Source of the DNA: Misgurnus anguillicaudatus
Lineage: Eukaryota; Chordata; Actinopteri; Cypriniformes; Cobitidae
Direction of reading: 5' to 3'
NCBI RefSeq assembly: GCF_027580225.2
Contig: NC_073348.2
Location: 25,044,001 to 25,108,000, forward strand
DNA length: 64,000 bases
Part shown: positions 58,981-64,000 of the stretch, piece after piece
Layout of the letters: each line of letters begins with the position of its first letter
Numbering within the stretch: position 1 is the stretch's first letter
The notes under the pieces: generated by a model
What the model was told of the DNA's origin: nothing
The model's input: only the letters and a program-made list of their open reading frames with translations
Databases searched by the model: none
Translations under genes and position numbers: made by a program

Positions 58981-59833
58981 CAGAGATGTATAAAGTACTA
59001 GGGACCCAGACTTCAGTAAAAGTACAAGTGCTCTATCAAAAAAGTGAGCACACCACTTAAGTGGAAGTACTGAAGTATTAAACATGTTTTGTACTTAAGT
59101 ATTGCAAGTAGTTTATTTTAAAATATACTACTCAAGTACTGAAAGTAAAAGTACAAGTATTGTGTAATGTAGTTATTAAAGAAAACAGTCAAAAGTTTGA
59201 ATATAATATTGTTTATATTATTTCAAATGTTTAAGCTAAAGGACACTCACAATTGCTTTGGCTGTAGCAGGAGTACAAGGACAGGAATGTTCAGATTAAT
59301 TTAACTAATATGGCAATAGAAAATTCAGAATTAATAAAATATTAGTCGATGTAATGGTAATAGGTAAAGGTACAAGATGTTTCAATGTATTTAGGTTTCA
59401 TTCTTTCCCGCACACTCGCCCTTTCTCGCGAATTCTCTCTCTCTATCGGTCTCTCTCGTGCACTTTGGTTCTCTCTTCACTTCACATTTGTCCACAACTG
59501 CGGCTCATATTTGTGAGTGAGAGGGAGGGAGGGGTCCGCTCTTCACTATCTCCTATTGGTTTAGACCACAATCTGTGTGTGTTTCTAATGTGTATCACCG
59601 CTCCGGCAGTGACAATGTGGGTTTGGAATGATTCGTAGCATTTGAGTGTAACGAGTAACTATGCAGCACATAAAAAATGTATTGGAGTAAAAGTATTAAA
59701 CTCATCGAAAATATGTACTGAAGTAAAAGTGGAAGTAGGAGAAAAAAATAATACTTCAGTAGAGTACAGATACTGCCTATTAGTACTTAAGTACAGTAGT
59801 GAAGTAGTTCTACTTCGTTACTATACATCTCTG
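58981..59833 (+). mobile_element. Non-autonomous hAT element, copy 2 (853 bp)
   Basis: Same ends (CAGAGATGTATA / TATACATCTCTG), same target duplication CACACATC (58973-58980 and 59834-59841) and same position in the unit as copy 1. It therefore arose by duplication of the host repeat and not by a second insertion. Confidence 0.95.
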
Positions 59834-60100
59834 CACACATCAGAGTTTTCGGCTGTTAAGTGTTGACAAAAAGGTCAGACATAGGCGTGTCTCTTAAGTG
59901 GCTCACTAGTGCCCCTGTTTGTCTAAAATGTGGGGTTTCTTTTACCTACAGTCCCCAAATGGCTCAGAAACAACATTAAATAGCCCACTGATATTTTACC
60001 CACTTGATGCCCTTGCCCACCGTGCATCGTTTTCTCGGACGCACCGTGTAGCGGTAAAAAAACGTGCGAGGGCCCGCCATTGCTGCTTGCAGCTATATTT

Positions 60101-61233
60101 TTTATTATTATTTTTTTTTAACACTTTTGGGCATTTTGGGTGCCTAAACATACTCGAAAACTCTTGAAATTTGGCACAGACGTCAGAGTCGTCGGCCATT
60201 AGGACTGGGCAAAGGCTGGAACACGGGCGTGGCAAGGGAGCTCTGTAGCGCCCCCTGTAATGGAAAAACAAACATTGGGGCACAGATTCGGCAAAAATGT
60301 ACGCACATGTACGAGAGTTGGTACACATATAGATCTCATCGACCCGAACAACTTTCGCCCTCTAACATTTTGGCTCCGCCCAACAGGAAGTCCGCCATTT
60401 TGGATTGTTTAAAAAATGCATGCAGTGAACTTTTGAATACTCCTCCTAGGGGATTCATGCAAATGACACCAAACGTGGTGATCATGATGTCAAGACAGTG
60501 GACTTGCTAAATTGCGAAGGGATTTTTGATATCTCGAACGTTGTTGCCATGGCGAAGCGGCAAAGTCATGGCGAAATCAGAGAAACAGGAAGTGTCTAAT
60601 ATCTAAGGCAAAAAATGTCTTATAGTGATGACACGCGAGGTGTTTGTTCGTCTGAAGATTCCGATCGCATCGATGTGCCTATTGTGAGTCTCGGGTATAG
60701 CGCCACCACCAGGCGCCAGGAAGTGTTGCAGTCTCAAAGGTTGATTTTTTGACAGTTCCATGTGATGTTCTTTTAAATACTCCTCCTAGAATGTTTATGC
60801 GATTGACACCAAAAGTGGTCAACATGATGCCAAGACATTGTAGATGATAAATTGCGAAGGGATTTTTGACATCTCGAACGCTGTTGCCATGGCAATGCAT
60901 CAAAGTTTACTATTATTTCAGGAATATTTAAGCCTCTTGGCATGCTTAGATTAACTTCAAATTTGGCACACACATCAGAGTTGTCAACTGTTAAGTGTTG
61001 ACAAACAGGTCAGACATAGGTGTGCCTCTTTAGTTGCTCACTAGTGCCCCCGTTTGTCCAAAATGTGGGGTTTCTTTTACCTACAGTGCCTAATTGGGTC
61101 AGTAACAACATAAATAGTCCACCGATATTTACCCACTTGATTCACTTGCCCACCGTGCATCGTTTTCTCGGAGGCACCGTGTAGCGGTAAAAAAACGTGC
61201 GAGGGCCCGCCATCGCTGCTTGCAGCTATATTT
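60101..61233 (+). repeat. Family B unit, headless, empty hAT site
   Basis: T tract, AACACTTTTGGGCATTTTGGG body, few subrepeats, tail CAGCTATATTT. More diverged than the other B units. Confidence 0.85.
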
Positions 61234-62254
61234 ATTATTTTTTTTCTTTTTCTCCGACTTCAGCGGGACTTTAGAGTGACTAAACATACTCTAAAACTCA
61301 TGAAATTTAGCACAGATGTCAAGAGTGATGAAAATTTACATGTGGTGTATGCTTTAGAATTAGGCGTGAGAAAATGGCTCTATAGCGCCACCTACAAATT
61401 TTCAACGAAGCAGCCCTCGGACTGTGTTTGACGTACAATTACGAAATTCGGTACGCGTCTGTAGCATGACAAGACCTACAAAAAAGTCTCTTGGAGCGAA
61501 GCCGTAAACCAAACAGGAAGTCAGTTATTCTGAGTTATTTTTGTGATTTGGGCGCAGTTTTTGTCATTTCCAGGCGTCATACTTTAACTAACTCCTCCTA
61601 CAGTTTTCGTCGGATCATCTTCATATTTGGTGAGTGTCATCTTAAGGCCTTTGTGATGCTAAATTGCGAAGGATTTGACTCTACGTAAAAATTTGTGTTG
61701 GTTCTGGCCCGACAAAGTTTGATGTTTTCCAATGAAACAGGAAGTTGCTGGAACTCATGCATACAGTGTCCGATCTGTCCCAAATTTCACATGATTGCTA
61801 AGAGTCCTGACCTGAACACATCTACATAACAATTTTCATTTATAGCCATAGCGCCACCAGCTGGCAACCTGAAGGAACATGTTTTAGCGCCACTTTCAAA
61901 TATTGAATGAAGCAGCCCTTGGACTGTGTTTAACTTACATGAACGAATTTCGGTATGCTCATGTATTATTACAAGCCCTACAAAAAAGTCTCTTGGAGCA
62001 ACGCCCTACACCAAACAGGAAGTCAGCTATTTTGAATTATTTCTCAGATTTTGGCTCAGTTTTTCTCATTTCCAGCAGTCATACTTTAACTAACTCCTCC
62101 TACAGTTTTCGTCGGATCATCATCATATTTGGCGAGTCTCATCTTAAGGCCTTTGTGATGCTAAATTGCGAAGGATTTGATTCTATATTAAAATTTGTGT
62201 CTATTTCGGCCATCCAAAGTTTGATGTTTCGCTATGAAACAGGTTGCTGGAACT
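61234..62254 (+). repeat. Family C repeat, body part
   Basis: It opens after a T-rich tract with CTCCGACTTCAGCGGGAC. It shares with A and B the order CTCATGAAATTT, GGCTCTATAGCGCCACC, AAAAAAGTCTCTTGGAGC and AACAGGAAGTC, but is clearly diverged. Two successive copies are seen (about 61260 and 61880). Confidence 0.8.
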
Positions 62255-63534
62255 CAGGCATACAGTGTCCGATCTGTCCCAAACTTCACATGATTGCTAA
62301 GAGTCATGACCTGAACACATCTACATGTCAATAGTCACTTATGGTTATAGCGCCACCAGCTGGCAACAGGAAGTGACATGTTTACAATGATTATCCAATG
62401 TCTGATCTGTCCCAAACTTCACATGATTAATAAGAGTCCTGGACTGAACACATCTACATGTCAATAGTCACTTATGGTTATAGCGCCACCAGCTGGCAAC
62501 AGGAAGTGACATGTTTACAATGATTATCCAATGTCTGATCTGTCCCAAACTTCACATGATTAATAAGAGTCCTGGACTGAACACATCTACATGTCAATAG
62601 TCACTTATGGTTATAGCGCCACCAGCTGGCAACAGGAAGTGACATGTTAACAATGATTATCCAATGTCTGATCTGTCCCAAACTTCACATGATTAATAAG
62701 AGTCCTGGAGTGAACACATCTACATGTCATTAGTCACTTATGGTTATAGCGCCACCAGCTGGCAACAGGAAGTGACATGTTTACAATGATTATCCAATGT
62801 CTGATCTGTCCCAAACTTCACATGATTAATAAGAGTCCTGGAGTGAACACATCTACATGTCAATAGTCACTTATGGTTATAGCGCCACCAGCTGGCAACA
62901 GGAAGTGACATGTTTACAATGATTATCCAATGTCTGATCTGTCCCAAACTTCACATGATTAATAAGAGTCCTGGACTGAACACATCTACATGTCAATAGT
63001 CACTTATGGTTATAGCGCCACCAGCTGTCAACAGGAAGTGACATGTTTACACTGATTATCCAATGTCTGATCCGTCCCAAACTTCACATGATTAATAAGA
63101 GTCCTGAATGAACACATCTACATGTCAATAGTCACTTATGGTCATAGCGCCACCAGCTGGCAACAGAAAGTGACATGTTTACACTGATTATGCAATGTCT
63201 GATCTTTCCCTAACTTCACATGATTAATAAGAGTCCTGGACTGAACACATCTACATGTCAATAGTCACTTATGGTTATAGCGCCACCAGCTGACAACAGG
63301 AAGTGACATGTTTACACTGATTATGCAATGTCTGATCTGTCCCAAACTTCACATGATTAATAAGAGTCCTGGACTGAACACATCTACATGTCAATAGTCA
63401 CTTATGGTTATAGCGCCACCAGCTGACAACAGGAAGTGACATGTTTACACTGATTATGCAATGTCCGATCTTTCCCTAACTTCACATGATTAATAAGAGT
63501 CCTGGACTGAACACATCTACATGTCAATAGTCAC
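62255..63534 (+). repeat. 133-bp tandem array (about 9-10 copies)
   Basis: The mark TGATTAT(C/G)CA falls at 62388, 62521, 62654, 62787, 62920, 63053, 63185, 63318 and 63451, so the period is 133 bp with one 132-bp unit. Each copy has TAGCGCCACCAGCTG and AACAGGAAGTGACATG. It ends abruptly at the hAT end at 63535. Confidence 0.95.
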
Positions 63535-64000
63535 CAGTGTTGGGCAAGTTACTAAAAAATTAGTAATTAGTTACAGTTACTAATTACTTCTTTTAAAAGT
63601 AACTGAATTACTCTACCGGTTACTGTATATCAAAAGTAATTAGTTACTTAGAAAAGTAACTTTTAAGTTACTTTTATGTTTGCTTTTTAAATGTAAATAT
63701 GAACAGTACTGAACAGTCAAACAGTAAAATGATATGGACGGGCTATTTTACACGTAAGACTCTAATATATCACATACTGTAGGAGCCTATTTTGCTTTAG
63801 ATTCAACCTTTGAATATTTTTGTTAGAAATTATCTTAATATTTAAACTTAGTTTATTTATCTATATCATTTAGACCATTTAGACAAATATTCTGCATGTT
63901 TTACAAAAATATAAAATGTGTTAAAAGTGTAGTGTCTCTTTAAAAATTTGGAGACAATTGTGTCAACATGTCAAATTTTCTAAAATAAATTATAATTTTT
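63535..64000 (+). mobile_element. hAT-like element, left end (runs off the window)
   Basis: It begins CAGTGTTGGGCAAGTTAC, a hAT-type end, with alternating GTAACT/AGTTAC inverted motifs over the first 150 bp. The rest is AT-rich with no transposase frame. The other end and the target duplication are outside the window. Confidence 0.75.

Larger units (their letters stand above)
57168..60100 (+). repeat. Family B unit, headless, expanded subrepeats, hAT inserted
   Basis: It starts in a long T tract. It is a copy of 26730-29117, but the subrepeat block 57861-58783 has about three extra units, which accounts for the offset change from 30433 to 30983 bp. Confidence 0.88.

Noticed and set aside
59354..59638. 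94-residue frame inside the second hAT copy
   Set aside because: It is not open in the other copy (28381-28660), has no transposase similarity and is dominated by CTCTCT-rich sequence.
62255..63534. CRISPR-like regular spacing of the 133-bp array
   Set aside because: The whole 133-bp unit repeats with no unique spacers, the setting is eukaryotic and no cas genes are present.

Overview
The window looks like teleost fish nuclear DNA, most likely cyprinid. The reasons are very AT-rich spacers, spliced genes with introns of about 95-105 bp and AATAAA signals, hAT-type elements with 8-bp target duplications, a Helitron with HUH Rep, and large arrays of a fish-style repeat marked by a recurring TAGCGCCACC core. 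I see no bacterial gene organisation, rRNA, tRNA or CRISPR array. No ordinary single-copy host gene could be recognised; all plausible genes look transposon-borne.

Region 1 (1 to about 17.4 kb) is a candidate multigene Helitron (Helentron-like) element. On the minus strand a very long frame runs from 7483 off the left edge. It encodes, in order, two protease-like domains with Cys/Asp-His motifs, two OTU cysteine-protease domains (the second has Ser in place of the catalytic Cys), a Lys-rich 18-residue tandem repeat, a Cys-rich zinc-finger-like region and a Rep domain with HUH and Tyr motifs. The helicase should lie beyond position 1. Two opposite single-base indels at about 3412-3417 and 3541-3547 flank a TGA. 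Splice-like signals and small in-phase exons upstream (8.2, 8.4 and 10.5 kb) suggest the gene starts further right. Upstream are two small spliced genes: a 151-residue coiled-coil protein (minus, 4 coding exons, 12811-13568) and a 206-residue SGNH/GDSL-like hydrolase (plus, 3 exons, 15331-16112). Copies of a repeat of about 250-320 bp lie both upstream of the replicase exons (11.2-11.5 kb) and between the two small genes (14.3-14.9 kb), which ties the three genes together. A perfect 93-bp-arm inverted repeat (17425-17671) follows, then a truncated LINE tail (18.25-18.4 kb).

Region 2 (18.65-63.53 kb) is an array, almost entirely non-coding, of three related repeat families. Family A units (about 1.1 kb or multiples) begin with a structured head (AGGGCCCGAGCAC...), then (ATT)n and (TTC)n tracts, a body, subrepeats of about 250 bp and a conserved tail ending in the hairpin GCTGCTTGCAGC. 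Family B (26.7-29.1, 32.6-33.8 and 55.7-61.2 kb) shares the head and tail but has a different body with subrepeats of about 183 bp. Family C (61.2-63.5 kb) ends in a 133-bp tandem array. Higher-order duplications, unequal expansion and truncated junctions are visible. Two copies of an 852/853-bp hAT element and one 1202-bp hAT element interrupt the array with intact target duplications, and a fourth hAT-like element runs off the right edge.

Open frames inside region 2 are shadows of the repeats and are not called as genes.
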